In this document: piece by piece, positions 1 to 10,824 of the stretch
How the letters are laid out: every line of letters starts with the position of its first letter
Position numbering within the stretch: position 1 is the stretch's first letter
Assembly: GCF_913778665.1 (NCBI RefSeq)
Contig: NZ_CAJYVQ010000012.1
Location: 62,001 to 126,000, forward strand
Direction of reading: 5' to 3'
From: an uncultured Stenotrophomonas sp.
GTDB taxonomy: Bacteria; Pseudomonadota; Gammaproteobacteria; Xanthomonadales; Xanthomonadaceae
Length of the DNA: 64,000 nt
Program-made: the position numbers and the translations under genes
The notes under the pieces: model-generated
Databases searched by the model: none
What the model was told of the DNA's origin: nothing
What the model saw: the letters and a program-made list of their open reading frames with translations, nothing else

Positions 1-404
1 GTGTCCACCGTCGCGCTGCAGGTGGTGGCCACCATCGGGGCGCGCCACCAGCTGCCACGGCGCAGGCGGTCGAACACAGTGATGTCCAGCAGCTGCGCCA
101 CGATGAACGCCGAGCACGAGGCAATCGCAATGCGTGGCGTGGCCACCCACACCGACAGCACCACCGCCACCAGGAAACCGATCCAGGCCACGCGGCGCGC
201 CGGGCCCGGGCCGAAACGGCGGTTGATCAGGTTGCTGACCAGGAACGCCACCGGATAGCTGAAGGCACCCCAGGTCAGCCAGTCGTTGATCGGGTACTGC
301 ACCAGCACGTTCGACAGCAGCACCACCGCGCCCATCGCCAGCACCGCCAGCACCAGGGCGCGCGGGGTCAGCGGGGCAAACACGGGGGCAGGACGCACGG
401 ACAT
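1..404 (-). CDS. VUT family (YhhQ-like) queuosine precursor transporter, C-terminus off window
   Basis: Partial gene: 134 residues are visible from the ATG at 402-404 and the 3' end lies left of the window. The protein is hydrophobic, with helices around residues 14-35, 45-62 and 72-90. It carries the YhhQ/VUT signature: NDWLTWGAFSYPVAFLVSN followed by NRRFGPGPARRV, then IASCSAFIVAQLLDITVFDRLR. In E. coli, YhhQ is an inner-membrane importer of preQ0/preQ1 for queuosine tRNA modification; the same role is inferred here from family likeness. The gene stands apart from its neighbour (481-996), separated by about 75 bases. Family call is good; substrate is by homology only. Confidence 0.8.
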   Translation of the reverse strand, partial: MSVRPAPVFAPLTPRALVLAVLAMGAVVLLSNVLVQYPINDWLTWGAFSYPVAFLVSNLINRRFGPGPARRVAWIGFLVAVVLSVWVATPRIAIASCSAFIVAQLLDITVFDRLRRGSWWRAPMVATTCSATVD

Positions 405-480
405 GGCGAGCCAGGGGGGACAAGGGGAATCGGCCATTATCCGCCCGGCCCGCGGCAAAGCCAAAACCGGTCGTTCAGCT

Positions 481-996
481 TTAGAGCGCTTCGCTCATCA
501 CATCGCCGGCGGCGTAGGCGGTGGGCACGTAGGCCAGCGTCTGGCCCTGGGCACCCTTCACGTTCCAGCCGGCACCGGCCGGGGTCGGCTCGAAACGCAC
601 CTGCTGGCCGACCACAAAGGCCGCCGTCGGGTCCTGGTCCTTCGGTGTGACCGGCCAGTGCAGGGTGGCGGTCTGGTCGGCCTTGTCGGGCACCTGCAGC
701 TGCACCTTGCGCTCGCCCTGTGGCGTGGTCTCCACCTTCTTAACCTCCATCGGCGGCAGCGGCACCGCTTTGGTGCGGGTGGCCTTGCCGTGGCGCTCGC
801 TGGCCTCGAACGGCGCCTTGGACAGCTCGGACAGGCCCATCGACGCCGCCAGCGGCAACGACAGCACCACGAACGAAGTGATGATCACGCTGGCCTGGCT
901 GCTGTTCAACTGCGGCGCGGCGCCGGCATGGACGGTGGGCACCAGCAGTGCGGACAACAACAGGGCAGACGCGGGAACACGCAGGCAACGGAACAT
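481..996 (-). CDS. Secreted hypothetical protein, partner of the DUF2145 gene
   Basis: 171 residues. I chose the ATG at 994-996 because a GGAGGT lies 4-5 bases upstream and the protein then opens with a clean signal peptide (MFRCLRVPASALLLSALLVPTVHA, probable cut after residue 24). An in-frame upstream ATG at 1066-1068 lies inside the preceding gene and is rejected. The mature part has one hydrophobic stretch near residues 37-57 and a C-terminal beta-rich region. No enzyme motif is visible and I do not recognise a named domain. It follows the DUF2145 gene by 34 bases on the same strand, so the two are probably one operon. Confidence 0.8.
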   Translation of the reverse strand: MFRCLRVPASALLLSALLVPTVHAGAAPQLNSSQASVIITSFVVLSLPLAASMGLSELSKAPFEASERHGKATRTKAVPLPPMEVKKVETTPQGERKVQLQVPDKADQTATLHWPVTPKDQDPTAAFVVGQQVRFEPTPAGAGWNVKGAQGQTLAYVPTAYAAGDVMSEAL

Positions 997-1030
997 GCAG
1001 ACCTCCAGGGAGCGAGGGAAAAGAGGGAAT

Positions 1031-1882
1031 TCAGGGCGCGGCGGCGGCGGCATCGGCCACCGGCACATGGGGGATCACCAGTTCCTGCTGCAGCTGGCTG
1101 CGCTGGTGCAGGAAGTCGAACACCGATTCGACCGTCACCACCGAGTAGTTGCCGGAGATGCGTTCGCCCGCGGGGTGGTCGGTGGTGGTGGCGTTGGCCA
1201 CAAACAGACGCGCACCCACGCGCTTGCCCAGGCCGATATGCAGCACGCTGGGCTGGTACTTCTGCTGGCGCAGCCACTGCTGGGCCTGTTCGCGCTTGAC
1301 GATGGCCGGCGCGCCGTCGGCCTGCGCCATCGCTGCGGCCAGCACTTCCAGCACCCACTGGTTGGAGTTCTGGTAGTCGGTCGCGAACGGATAGGCGACC
1401 ACGTTGTACTTCGTTTCGTGCAGCGCCTTGGGCTGGATCGACGGTGCGGCCAGCATCGCCTTCAGTGCCGCACGCAGTGGTGCCGAGGGCACGCCGATGC
1501 GCAGATCGGTGTGGCCACCGCTCTCGCCGACGAAATTGCCCAGGCCCTCGTGGTACAGCTGCGAGCTGTCGGTCTTGCAGCGGTTGAGCAGGTGCATCGC
1601 GCGCCAGCGGCCGTCGTCGTCGCGCAGCAGGAAGGCCAGGTGGCTGTGGCGCAATCCGTAGCGGCTCAGGTCCTGGCCACCGCGCGCGGCCACCACCACG
1701 TCCACATCGGGCAGCGCGTCCAGGCGTTCGGCGGTGGTCCAGGCAACGTCCAGCATCGCCGCCTGTGACGCCACGCTGGGGTAGCGCTCGCGGCACTCGG
1801 TGCTGTTGGCCCAGGCGGGTGTGGTCGCCAGCAGGCTGGCGAACAGCAGCGCGGCGCGGGGCAGGCGATAGAAACGATCCAT
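1031..1882 (-). CDS. DUF2145 domain-containing secreted protein
   Basis: 283 residues with a signal peptide (MDRFYRLPRAALLFASLLATTPAWA, cut near residue 25). The body matches the DUF2145 pattern: a conserved DVDVVVAARGGQDLSRYGLRHSHLAFL near the N-terminus, then HLLNRCKTDSSQLYHEGLGNF and YNVVAYPFATDYQNSNQW. The family resembles NlpC/P60-like folds: a conserved RHSHLAF His, NCxT-like segment and NQW late in the protein could be remnants of a papain-like site, but I cannot prove activity. It is the first gene of a probable two-gene operon with the secreted protein at 481-996. The window gives no regulatory clue. Confidence 0.85.
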   Translation of the reverse strand: MDRFYRLPRAALLFASLLATTPAWANSTECRERYPSVASQAAMLDVAWTTAERLDALPDVDVVVAARGGQDLSRYGLRHSHLAFLLRDDDGRWRAMHLLNRCKTDSSQLYHEGLGNFVGESGGHTDLRIGVPSAPLRAALKAMLAAPSIQPKALHETKYNVVAYPFATDYQNSNQWVLEVLAAAMAQADGAPAIVKREQAQQWLRQQKYQPSVLHIGLGKRVGARLFVANATTTDHPAGERISGNYSVVTVESVFDFLHQRSQLQQELVIPHVPVADAAAAAP

Positions 1883-1949
1883 GTCGGTACCTTCAACGGC
1901 GGTCAGGGCCGCGCGCTGATCATACGCCGGTCAGCGCAGCGGGCGGGCG

Positions 1950-2942
1950 CTACCGCCCCTTCGGCCGTCCCGTTTCATTGCACAGGCCCAGGCGCTGCTT
2001 GACCTCGGCGGCAATCCGCGTGGTCTCGCGCAATGGTTCGATGCGGTCGTACTGCCAATCGAGCCACTTCGGCTGCAAACGCCCGCGTTCGCGCAGCTGC
2101 TGCTGGAAGCGGGCCAGCCGCCCTTGCACCGTATCGGCCAGCGCCACCATCACCGGCATGCGCGTGGCGCAGGCTTCAGACAGCAGGTTCACCGAATCGG
2201 GCGAGACCACCACGCGGTTGGCCCAACCGAGCAGGCCGCCATACGGATTCACGCCGTCGCCGCCATCGCCCCAGATCACGTGCGGCAGGTCGGCGAAGGT
2301 CGCACGCAGGATCTCGGCCAGCGCCGGCGGCGTGCGTCGCGAGGTGGTCGCCAGCAGGCTGCCGCCTTCGCTGCGGATCTGCTCGGCCAGCGCACGGAAC
2401 ACACCGACCATCGCGGTCTCGTTCCACGGCGCCAGGGGCGTCGGGCCGCCCACCAGCAGCGCGGTGCGCGGGCCGGGCAGGGTGCTGAAGCCGGCGAACG
2501 CGGCGCGGCCCCAGGCCAGCCAGTCATCGTCCACCGGGTTGAGGCTGCCGATCAGGGTCAGCACGTTGCTGCCGCGCAGGGCGTCGTGCTCGGGCACCAC
2601 CACCACATCCCAATGGCGCGCGCCGATGCGCGGGTCGAGGATCTGCACCACCTGGCTGCCGCGCGCGCGCAGTACGCGCAGGGCGCCGGCGGCCTGGCGG
2701 CCACAGCCGATCGCCAGCGCCGGTGCCTCGGCGGCCAGCGTCGCGAATGCCTCCCCATAGCCGTTCACGTCACCGGGCAGGCGTCGCGGCGACAGCCAGC
2801 GCCACGGTGCACGCGGCTGCAGGACCAGCGGTCGATGGGTGCCTTGGCGCAGCGCCGAGGCCAGCGCGACCGCCTGGCGGACATTGCCCGCGCGGCCGTC
2901 CGTGACCGTCCAGGGCGCACTCGATCGTTTCACCATCGGCAT
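1950..2942 (-). CDS. Mitochondrial fission ELM1 family protein (DUF1022)
   Basis: 330 residues. The N-terminal WTVTDGRAGNVRQAVALASAL and the C-terminal block VVVSPDSVNLLSEACATRMPVMV are typical of the ELM1/DUF1022 family, a GT-B-like fold seen in many proteobacteria and in plant ELM1. The second half resembles the nucleotide-sugar-binding half of glycosyltransferases (MurG-like), so an envelope glycan role is possible but unproven in bacteria. ATG at 2940-2942; a second ATG two codons in is equally possible, and neither has a strong Shine-Dalgarno. It diverges from the reductase gene starting at 3063 across about 120 bases, where the promoters of both must lie. Confidence 0.85.
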   Translation of the reverse strand: MPMVKRSSAPWTVTDGRAGNVRQAVALASALRQGTHRPLVLQPRAPWRWLSPRRLPGDVNGYGEAFATLAAEAPALAIGCGRQAAGALRVLRARGSQVVQILDPRIGARHWDVVVVPEHDALRGSNVLTLIGSLNPVDDDWLAWGRAAFAGFSTLPGPRTALLVGGPTPLAPWNETAMVGVFRALAEQIRSEGGSLLATTSRRTPPALAEILRATFADLPHVIWGDGGDGVNPYGGLLGWANRVVVSPDSVNLLSEACATRMPVMVALADTVQGRLARFQQQLRERGRLQPKWLDWQYDRIEPLRETTRIAAEVKQRLGLCNETGRPKGR

Positions 2943-3062
2943 TAATTCGTTTCAGCCCTGCTGGGTGTTGCAACAGTCGCGACACTCTACACTGCGGCTC
3001 GTCGATTCGCCCCGCGCCGCCCGCGGGCACTGACTTCCCCTAGCCGCCCTGGAGATCCACCG

Positions 3063-3653
3063 ATGTCCCACGCGCTCGACGCTGCCGCCCTGGACCAGCT
3101 GTTCCGTACCGCCCGTACCCAGAATGCCTTCCTCGACAAGCCGGTGTCCGACAGCCTGCTGCAGGAACTGTACGACCTGGTGAAGTGGGGCCCGACCGCC
3201 GCCAACGGCAGCCCGGCACGCTTCGTCTTCGTGAAGTCGGCCGAAGCCAAGGCCAAGCTGGCCCCGGCTCTGTCCGAAGGCAACCATGACAAGACTCTGG
3301 CTGCGCCGGTCACCGTCATCGTCGGCTTCGATCAGGATTTCCACGAGAAGCTGCCGTACCTGTTCCCGCACACCGATGCCAAGGCCTGGTTCGACGGCCC
3401 GCGTGAAGGCCGCCACGAAGGCGCCTTCCGCAACGGCAGCCTGCAGGGCGCCTACCTCATCCTGGCCGCGCGCGCGCTGGGCCTGGACGCCGGCCCGATG
3501 TCGGGCTTCGACAATGCCAAGGTGGACGAGGCGTTCTTCGCCGGCACCGCCATCAAGTCGAATTTCCTGGTCAACCTGGGTTACGGTGACCCGGCGGGCC
3601 TGTTCCCGCGTCTGCCGCGCCTGTCGTTCGACGAAGCGGCGCGCATCGCGTAA
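3063..3653 (+). CDS. Malonic semialdehyde reductase, RutE/HadB-like nitroreductase
   Basis: 196 residues, the usual size for the RutE subgroup of FMN-dependent nitroreductases. Visible family features: the opening [19 protein letters not shown], the FMN-contacting [16 protein letters not shown] (about residues 42-57), and [22 protein letters not shown] near residue 140. Family members reduce malonic semialdehyde to 3-hydroxypropionate in pyrimidine degradation. No other rut genes are in the window, so here it may be a general detoxifying reductase. A GGAG lies about 8 bases before the ATG. A GC-rich hairpin follows at 3673-3693, before the YceI gene. Confidence 0.85.
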   Translation: MSHALDAAALDQLFRTARTQNAFLDKPVSDSLLQELYDLVKWGPTAANGSPARFVFVKSAEAKAKLAPALSEGNHDKTLAAPVTVIVGFDQDFHEKLPYLFPHTDAKAWFDGPREGRHEGAFRNGSLQGAYLILAARALGLDAGPMSGFDNAKVDEAFFAGTAIKSNFLVNLGYGDPAGLFPRLPRLSFDEAARIA

Positions 3654-3672
3654 GTCGTTGTATCGGTTTCGG

Positions 3673-3693
3673 GCCCGCCGTCCCGCGGCGGGC
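3673..3693 (+). terminator. GC hairpin after the RutE-like gene
   Basis: GCCCGCCG (3673-3680), loop TCCCG, CGGCGGGC (3686-3693), followed by a weak T-containing tract (TCTTGCT). It could end or attenuate transcription into the YceI gene. The T tract is poor, so this is only a candidate. Confidence 0.4.
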
Positions 3694-3739
3694 TCTTGCT
3701 GCACTGTGTACCCACCCTACGATCCGGAGAGTTCCTGAG

Positions 3740-4447
3740 ATGAGCGCCACCCGTAAACTGCTGCTGCCGCTGGCCCTGACCCTGGCCATCGCCGCCTGCT
3801 CCAAGCCGGCCGACACCGCTGCCCCGGCCGCCGATGCCGCTGCCCCGGCCACCACCGAGCAGGCCGCCACCCCGGCTGCCGATGCCGCCGCTGCCGCCCC
3901 GGCCGCCGAAGCGATCAAGATCGCCTCGGGCACCTACAAGCTGGACCCGAGCCACACCGACGTGCTGGCCCAGTGGAGCCACTTCGGCTTCTCCAACCCC
4001 AGCGCGCACTTCGGCAACGTTGAAGGCACCCTGGTGTACAACGCCGAAGACGTGACCAAGTCCACCGTGGAAGTGAAGCTGCCGCTGAGCGGCCTGAACA
4101 GCTTCACCGCCAAGTTCGACGAGCACCTGAAGAGCGCCGACTTCTTCGACGCCGCCAAGTTCGCCGATGCCACCTTCAAGAGCACCAAGGTGGAAGCGGC
4201 CGGCACCAACAAGCTGACCGTCACCGGCGACCTGACCATCAAGGGCATCACCAAGCCGGTCACCCTGGACGTCACCGTGAACGGCGGCGGCGAGCACCCG
4301 ATGGCCAAGGTTCCGGCCGCCGGCTTCGATGCCACCACCACGCTGAAGCGCAGCGATTTCGGCGTCGGCGCCTATGCCCCGAACGTCAGCGATGAAGTGA
4401 AGATCCGCATCACCACCGAAGCCACCGGCGAAAAGCCGGCGGCCTGA
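3740..4447 (+). CDS. YceI-family lipoprotein
   Basis: 235 residues. Signal peptide with a lipobox ending at Cys20 (TLAIAAC), so it is probably a lipoprotein. A low-complexity Ala/Pro-rich linker follows (about residues 21-57, mostly AAPAADAA units). The YceI lipocalin-like domain spans about residues 60-230: IASGTYKLDPSHTDVLAQWSHFGFSNPSAHF, KFDEHLKSADFFDAAKFADATFKST, and TGDLTIKGITKPVTLDVTVNG. YceI proteins bind isoprenoid-type lipids in the periplasm and are often pH- or stress-induced. A strong terminator follows at 4479-4511, so the transcript ends here. Confidence 0.9.
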   Translation: MSATRKLLLPLALTLAIAACSKPADTAAPAADAAAPATTEQAATPAADAAAAAPAAEAIKIASGTYKLDPSHTDVLAQWSHFGFSNPSAHFGNVEGTLVYNAEDVTKSTVEVKLPLSGLNSFTAKFDEHLKSADFFDAAKFADATFKSTKVEAAGTNKLTVTGDLTIKGITKPVTLDVTVNGGGEHPMAKVPAAGFDATTTLKRSDFGVGAYAPNVSDEVKIRITTEATGEKPAA

Positions 4448-4478
4448 TGCACCCCGCTCACTCGTCGTGAGAAGGCAG

Positions 4479-4511
4479 AAGGCCCGCTGGAAAGCGGGCC
4501 TTCTTTTTTTT
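4479..4511 (+). terminator. Rho-independent terminator after yceI-like gene
   Basis: Perfect 10-bp stem AAGGCCCGCT / AGCGGGCCTT (4479-4488 and 4493-4502) with a GGAA loop, followed by C and eight T (4504-4511). Textbook intrinsic terminator. Confidence 0.93.
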
Positions 4512-4634
4512 GGGGAATGCGATCCGCGCCGATGCCGCACGAGAACCTGCACCGTGCGGGAAACCTGCCTTCGTAGAGTCGACTAACAGCCGACGCTACC
4601 GCCGGTCGGTTCCGTCACATCGCGGGCGGCACCC

Positions 4635-5036
4635 TTAGCGCAACGCGCCCAGCCACGCCGCACACGCCTCGCTCGGGCTCTGCTTGGCCTTCACCGCCAG
4701 CCCGCTCGTGCGCGCGAAAGTCTGCGCCGCCTGCGCCACCACCTGGCGGGCGATCAGTGCCGCCTGCTTGGTGGCAGCCTGCTGCTTGCGCAGTTGCACG
4801 ATATGCACCGACGGGCGGCCCACCGGTGCGTACTTCTGGTCACGACGCAGCACATCGGCTACCTGGGCCACTTCAAATTCGGCCTGCAGGTAGCGGTGCT
4901 GCGCCTCCACCAGCTCACGCAGCGGCGTGCGCAGAGCAACGGTGTCGGCGAAGGCGGCCAGCGCCGCATCGCAGGCGGCGTCATCGGCAAAGCGGGTACG
5001 CAGCGCGTCCACGCTGGCCAGGGTGAGTTTGGCCAT
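4635..5036 (-). CDS. Hypothetical cytoplasmic protein, 133 residues
   Basis: Start set at ATG 5034-5036 (MAKLTLASVDALRTRFADD), preceded by GAAAGGAG-like sequence in the leader; longer in-frame starts run into low-complexity sequence. The product is helical and Ala/Gln-rich (VAQVADVLRRDQKYAPVGRP, QLRKQQAATKQAALIARQVVAQAAQTFARTSG) with no signal peptide or membrane helix. I do not recognise the family. The helical, charged make-up would suit a small DNA- or protein-binding factor, but nothing shows that. It diverges from the membrane protein gene at 5187. Confidence 0.7.
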   Translation of the reverse strand: MAKLTLASVDALRTRFADDAACDAALAAFADTVALRTPLRELVEAQHRYLQAEFEVAQVADVLRRDQKYAPVGRPSVHIVQLRKQQAATKQAALIARQVVAQAAQTFARTSGLAVKAKQSPSEACAAWLGALR

Positions 5037-5186
5037 GTGGGCCTCGTTGCTGCAGGAAAGGAGCGCGATTGTCGCATTGCCGGGCGGCTTGTGCGGACCC
5101 ACGGTCCGCACCCACCGAAGGCGAAGCAGCCGAGCAGGGACCCGGCTCTACAATGGGCCGCTGTTTCATTCACGGAAGAAGGACCC

Positions 5187-6047
5187 ATGCAGGACGCGCA
5201 GTACTGGTTGAAAGAATTCTGGACGGGCCTGAGCGTGCTCGATCTGGTGGGCGGCAGTGTGCTTGGCACGCTGTTTGGGCTGGTGTTGGGCGTCCTCGGC
5301 TGGCACTGGCTGCATCGCCGGGGTTGGTTGCAGAGGCGCAAGCGCTGGCATCACTGGCTGCTGGCCAGCTATGTGGTGCTGCTGCCGCTGGCCACCGCCT
5401 TCTTCGGCCTGCAGCTGGGCTTCACCGCCGGTGCGCACCGCGCGCTGTTCAAGCAGCTCGATCATTTCCAGCCGCACCTGCAGACACTGGTGGCGGGCTG
5501 GGGCGAGGGCTTCACTGCTTCGCTGGAAGATGAGCGCATGCGTGAGGCGCTCCACAGCCAAGGCACGGTGGGCGACATCGCCGATTCGCTGGCCACGATC
5601 TACCTCAGCGAGCATCCGTTGCCGGGCGTAGACCGCCTCGGCGATGGACCGCTGGCGCGCGGCGTCGGCTGGGTGATCGGCAAGGTGCGCGAAGGCCTGC
5701 TGCGCGGCATGGTGGAAGACACGCTCGTGGACAAGGCCGGCACGGTCGGTCTGGAGCCCAAGGTGGTGCGCGAGGCGCTGGCCATGCATGTGGACGAGCT
5801 GCTGCACACCCGTGGCGTGCTGCGGCTGGTGAAGGCGCAGATCAACGGCATGATGCCGGGTGTGTACTTCGGGCTGCTGTTGCCGTTGCTGGCCATCGCG
5901 TTGCTGGTGGCACTGGAGATCCGGGCCGCGTATCGGTTCGGGTGGACGCGGCAGGCGGCGCCCCGCGCTCCTCTAGAGCCGAGCCCATGCTCGGCTCCGC
6001 ATGGTCAAGGGCGTGCGGAACGCCGGTCCGCACCCACCTTCATTTGA
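5187..6047 (+). CDS. Hypothetical inner-membrane protein; C-terminus encoded by a REP-like repeat
   Basis: 286 residues from ATG 5187, preceded by GAAGAAGGA 6 bases upstream; the longer upstream in-frame reading is rejected because it crosses the opposite-strand gene. Probable membrane helices at about residues 18-40 and 54-77, a long soluble region (about 78-215), and a third near 217-243 (VYFGLLLPLLAIALLVALEI). I do not recognise the family. The last roughly 25 codons run through a palindrome of the REP type (5976-5997), so the tail is probably repeat-derived. Its stop abuts the stop of the opposite-strand reductase gene with no spacer (6047/6048). Confidence 0.75.
   Translation: MQDAQYWLKEFWTGLSVLDLVGGSVLGTLFGLVLGVLGWHWLHRRGWLQRRKRWHHWLLASYVVLLPLATAFFGLQLGFTAGAHRALFKQLDHFQPHLQTLVAGWGEGFTASLEDERMREALHSQGTVGDIADSLATIYLSEHPLPGVDRLGDGPLARGVGWVIGKVREGLLRGMVEDTLVDKAGTVGLEPKVVREALAMHVDELLHTRGVLRLVKAQINGMMPGVYFGLLLPLLAIALLVALEIRAAYRFGWTRQAAPRAPLEPSPCSAPHGQGRAERRSAPTFI
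5976..5997. repeat. REP-like palindrome inside the 3' end of a gene
   Basis: GAGCCGAGCCC / GGGCTCGGCTC-type inverted repeat with central CATG. Relatives with the same core occur at 32963-32986 and 42556-42585. Here it is translated as part of the upstream membrane protein. Confidence 0.65.
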
Positions 6048-6845
6048 TCAATCGCCGTCGGTTTCGTCCGGGTGGGCCTTCCAGTAGCCGGTCGAACGGA
6101 TCCAGTCGCGCGGCACACCCAGGTGGCCTTCGATGAACTTGCGCATCATCCGAGCCCGGCGCGATTCGGTGGCGATCCAGTAAAAGGCGTCGCCGTCCGG
6201 GGCCTCGAAGTCGGTCAGCATGTCCTCCAGCAGCGTGCTGCTGGCGGCCGGGAAGCCATTGCGCTCCAGCCAGTGGATGCGCACGTTCTCGTACTGCGGC
6301 AGGTCCTGGCGTTCGGCTTCATCGCTCACTTCGATGTAGGCCTGCACCTCGGCGCCGTCCGGCAGCACGTCCAGCCAGCGGGCAATGGCCGGCAGCGCGG
6401 TTTCATCGCCGATCAGCACATAGGCGTCGTAGCTGTCGGCCACCACGAACGAGCCGCGCGGGCCGCCGATCACCAACGGGTCGCCCGGCTGCGCGCGCTC
6501 GGCCCACGGCCCGGCAATGCCCTGGTCGTGCAGCACGAAGTCGATGGCCAGCTCGCCGGTCTCGTGGTCCCACCAGCGCGGGGTGTAGTCGCGGGCCGGC
6601 GAATGCTCCTTGCCCTCCGGGTAGCGCGGGCCCTCGGTGGTCATGGCCGGCAGCACCATCTCGCCGCTGCTGTTGGGGAAGAACAGCTTGATGTGGTCGT
6701 CGGCGCCGGGCGAATCGAAGCCGGCCAGATCGTCGCCGCCCAGCACCACGCGGCGCATGTGCGGGGTCACTTCTTCGGTACGCAGCACGGTCAGTTCACG
6801 GAAGCGCACATCCAAGCGCAGGCGCGTGTTGTTGTGTTCGGTCAT
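6048..6845 (-). CDS. Siderophore-interacting protein, NADPH-dependent ferric-chelate reductase (YqjH/NfeF-like)
   Basis: 265 residues. FAD-binding barrel at about 15-125 with the flavin motif RDYTPRWWD (RxYT type) and HIKLFFP; then the SIP NAD(P)H domain with YVLIGDETALPAIARWLDVLP and a C-terminal FYWIATESRRARMMRKFIEGHLGVPRDWIRSTGYWKAHPDE, which is diagnostic of the ViuB/YqjH group. These enzymes reduce ferric siderophores in the cytoplasm to release Fe2+. The PadR-type repressor gene lies 60 bases upstream on the same strand, matching the YqjH/YqjI pairing in E. coli, although there the two genes are divergent. Regulation through the operators at 7469-7513 is likely. Confidence 0.9.
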   Translation of the reverse strand: MTEHNNTRLRLDVRFRELTVLRTEEVTPHMRRVVLGGDDLAGFDSPGADDHIKLFFPNSSGEMVLPAMTTEGPRYPEGKEHSPARDYTPRWWDHETGELAIDFVLHDQGIAGPWAERAQPGDPLVIGGPRGSFVVADSYDAYVLIGDETALPAIARWLDVLPDGAEVQAYIEVSDEAERQDLPQYENVRIHWLERNGFPAASSTLLEDMLTDFEAPDGDAFYWIATESRRARMMRKFIEGHLGVPRDWIRSTGYWKAHPDETDGD

Positions 6846-6905
6846 GGGAATACCTGCAAAGGTGTCGCGCAGTGCTGCGCGGCGTAGGGGAGGACCTGGC
6901 TGGAA

Positions 6906-7466
6906 TCAGTCTGGCTGGGTCGTTGAAAACGGGGGACTCTCGCTACCAGCAGTGCCGTTGAGCAGGGCCGAGGCCCGCGTCAGCAGCGCTGCCACTTCGT
7001 CCGCCTCACCCTCGGCCCAGCGGCCGTGGTGGTGCACCAGCGCCCGCTTGAACTCGCGCAGGGCGGTGGCCAGCGGCGGCGGCAGCGAGGCCTTGGTGAT
7101 CTCGCGGGCGCGGTCGAAGGCACGTCGCTGCGCCAGGCGCACCTGGGTGCGCTGCACCTTCAGCTCGAACTCGCCGGCGGCGGTGATGCGGAAGATCCGC
7201 TTGCCATCCACTTCCTCAGCCTCGATCCAGCCGGCCTGCTCGAAGCTGGCCAGCAGCGGGTACATGGTGCCGGCGCTGGGCGTGTAGGCCTGCATGAACT
7301 GATTACTGATCAGCTGCATCAGTTCGTAGCCATGGCGCGGCTGCTCGCCGATCAGGGCCAGCACCAGCAGGCGCAGGTCACCGCGGCTGAGCACCCGCGG
7401 CTGGCCATTGCGGCGCGGCACCGCCGGATCGGTGGAACGGGCTCGGGGAGAAGAGGCACGGCTCAT
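6906..7466 (-). CDS. PadR-family transcriptional repressor (YqjI/NfeR-like)
   Basis: 186 residues from ATG 7464-7466; longer in-frame starts would read through the operator palindromes and are rejected. Winged-helix PadR domain at about 26-100: LSRGDLRLLVLALIGEQPRHGYELMQLI, then YTPSAGTMYPLLASFEQAGWIE. A C-terminal helical dimer region follows. E. coli YqjI, a nickel-sensitive repressor of the ferric reductase YqjH, has a Cys/His-rich N-terminal metal arm. This protein's arm (residues 1-25) is Arg/Ser/Pro-rich with no Cys or His, so the sensing mode may differ. It sits upstream of the reductase in a probable two-gene operon, most likely autoregulated. Confidence 0.88.
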   Translation of the reverse strand: MSRASSPRARSTDPAVPRRNGQPRVLSRGDLRLLVLALIGEQPRHGYELMQLISNQFMQAYTPSAGTMYPLLASFEQAGWIEAEEVDGKRIFRITAAGEFELKVQRTQVRLAQRRAFDRAREITKASLPPPLATALREFKRALVHHHGRWAEGEADEVAALLTRASALLNGTAGSESPPFSTTQPD

Positions 7467-7468
7467 TT

Positions 7469-7513
7469 CGATATATCGGTAAACGAGTGTGCAAACGATA
7501 TATCGATATGTCG
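7469..7513. promoter_or_regulatory. Operator palindromes for the PadR-type repressor
   Basis: Two identical palindromes CGATATATCG at 7469-7478 and 7496-7505, 27 bases apart, and a third overlapping near-copy CGATATGTCG at 7504-7513. The first touches the repressor start codon region and all lie where its promoter must be. YqjI-type PadR repressors bind AT-rich TATAT-centred inverted repeats, so autoregulation is inferred. Confidence 0.75.
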
Positions 7514-7584
7514 AAAGCGACAACACCCGATCCGGCCACAAGCAGGGGTGATTTGGGCCACGGCCCGTCGCGCGGACGGCAAAA

Positions 7585-7608
7585 GGGGCGCCCCTTGCAG
7601 GGCGCCCC
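7585..7608 (-). terminator. Terminator-like hairpin on the minus strand with no known gene above it
   Basis: Stem GGGGCGCCC / GGGCGCCCC (7585-7593, 7600-7608), loop CTTGCA. On the plus strand AAAA precedes it, so read leftwards the stem is followed by TTTT. That polarity would end a leftward transcript starting somewhere in 7610-7930, where no convincing gene is seen. Confidence 0.5.
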
Positions 7609-7938
7609 GGCGATGCTGTGGAAGGGAGCAGGGCCCGCGGGCCCATCACTCGCGCCCCACGCTGGGCCAAGAACCGGCCTCGATCCAGAGGCAGATGCGA
7701 CATGTTGTCGCCGGTTCAGTCCCCGCCCCCGGAACGTGCCGACAGCCCGATCGGCGTTGCCCTGCAACCGTCATCGGCAGCGGTAACACTGCGTCCTGCA
7801 CATGGGCGCAGCGGCCCGCAAGCGACAGCCCGCGCAGCCGCCAAGGCCCGCCGCAGGGGCGTCAAGGGCGCTTGCACGCCCCTTGCGTACACTGGCCGGT
7901 TGCCTCCATACGCCAGCGTAGCCAAGTGACGAAAGCCC
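7609..7938. other. Gene-poor spacer upstream of aceE
   Basis: About 330 bases without a convincing protein gene. Short reading frames here on both strands lack ribosome sites and family likeness. The stretch has several GC stems, including GCCCGCGGGC near 7635. Together with the leftward terminator at 7585-7608 it could hold a small RNA on the minus strand. Confidence 0.4.
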
Positions 7939-7967
7939 TTGGTGCGCTACACTTTGCGGTCTAGATA
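7939..7967 (+). promoter_or_regulatory. Candidate sigma70 promoter for aceE
   Basis: TTGGTG (7939-7944), 17-base spacer, TAGATA (7962-7967), 44 bases before the aceE start codon. Spacing is ideal and the -35 box matches 4 of 6. Confidence 0.5.
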
Positions 7968-8011
7968 TCTATACAACAGTCGCGCGCGTGCGTGCGGTTA
8001 TGGGAGCGCTA

Positions 8012-10699
<2,688 letters not shown>

Positions 10700-10721
10700 C
10701 GTTATCCCGACTCATCAAGTC

Positions 10722-10756
10722 AACGGGGCGGCTATAGGCCGCCCTGTTCTTTTTTA
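10722..10756 (+). terminator. Rho-independent terminator after aceE
   Basis: Inverted repeat AACGGGGCGGC / GCCGCCCTGTT around a TATAG loop, followed by CTTTTTT. It marks the left edge of the defence island. Confidence 0.88.
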
Positions 10757-10824
10757 GACTATGATTGCCGGGCGGACATCAAATCAAGTGGCCTGCGGTT
10801 TATTATCATTTACGGGATAGAAAG

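Noticed and set aside
4794-5186. Longer N-terminus for the membrane protein at 5187
   Set aside because: The extension overlaps the opposite gene, is low-complexity, and the ATG at 5187 has its own ribosome site.
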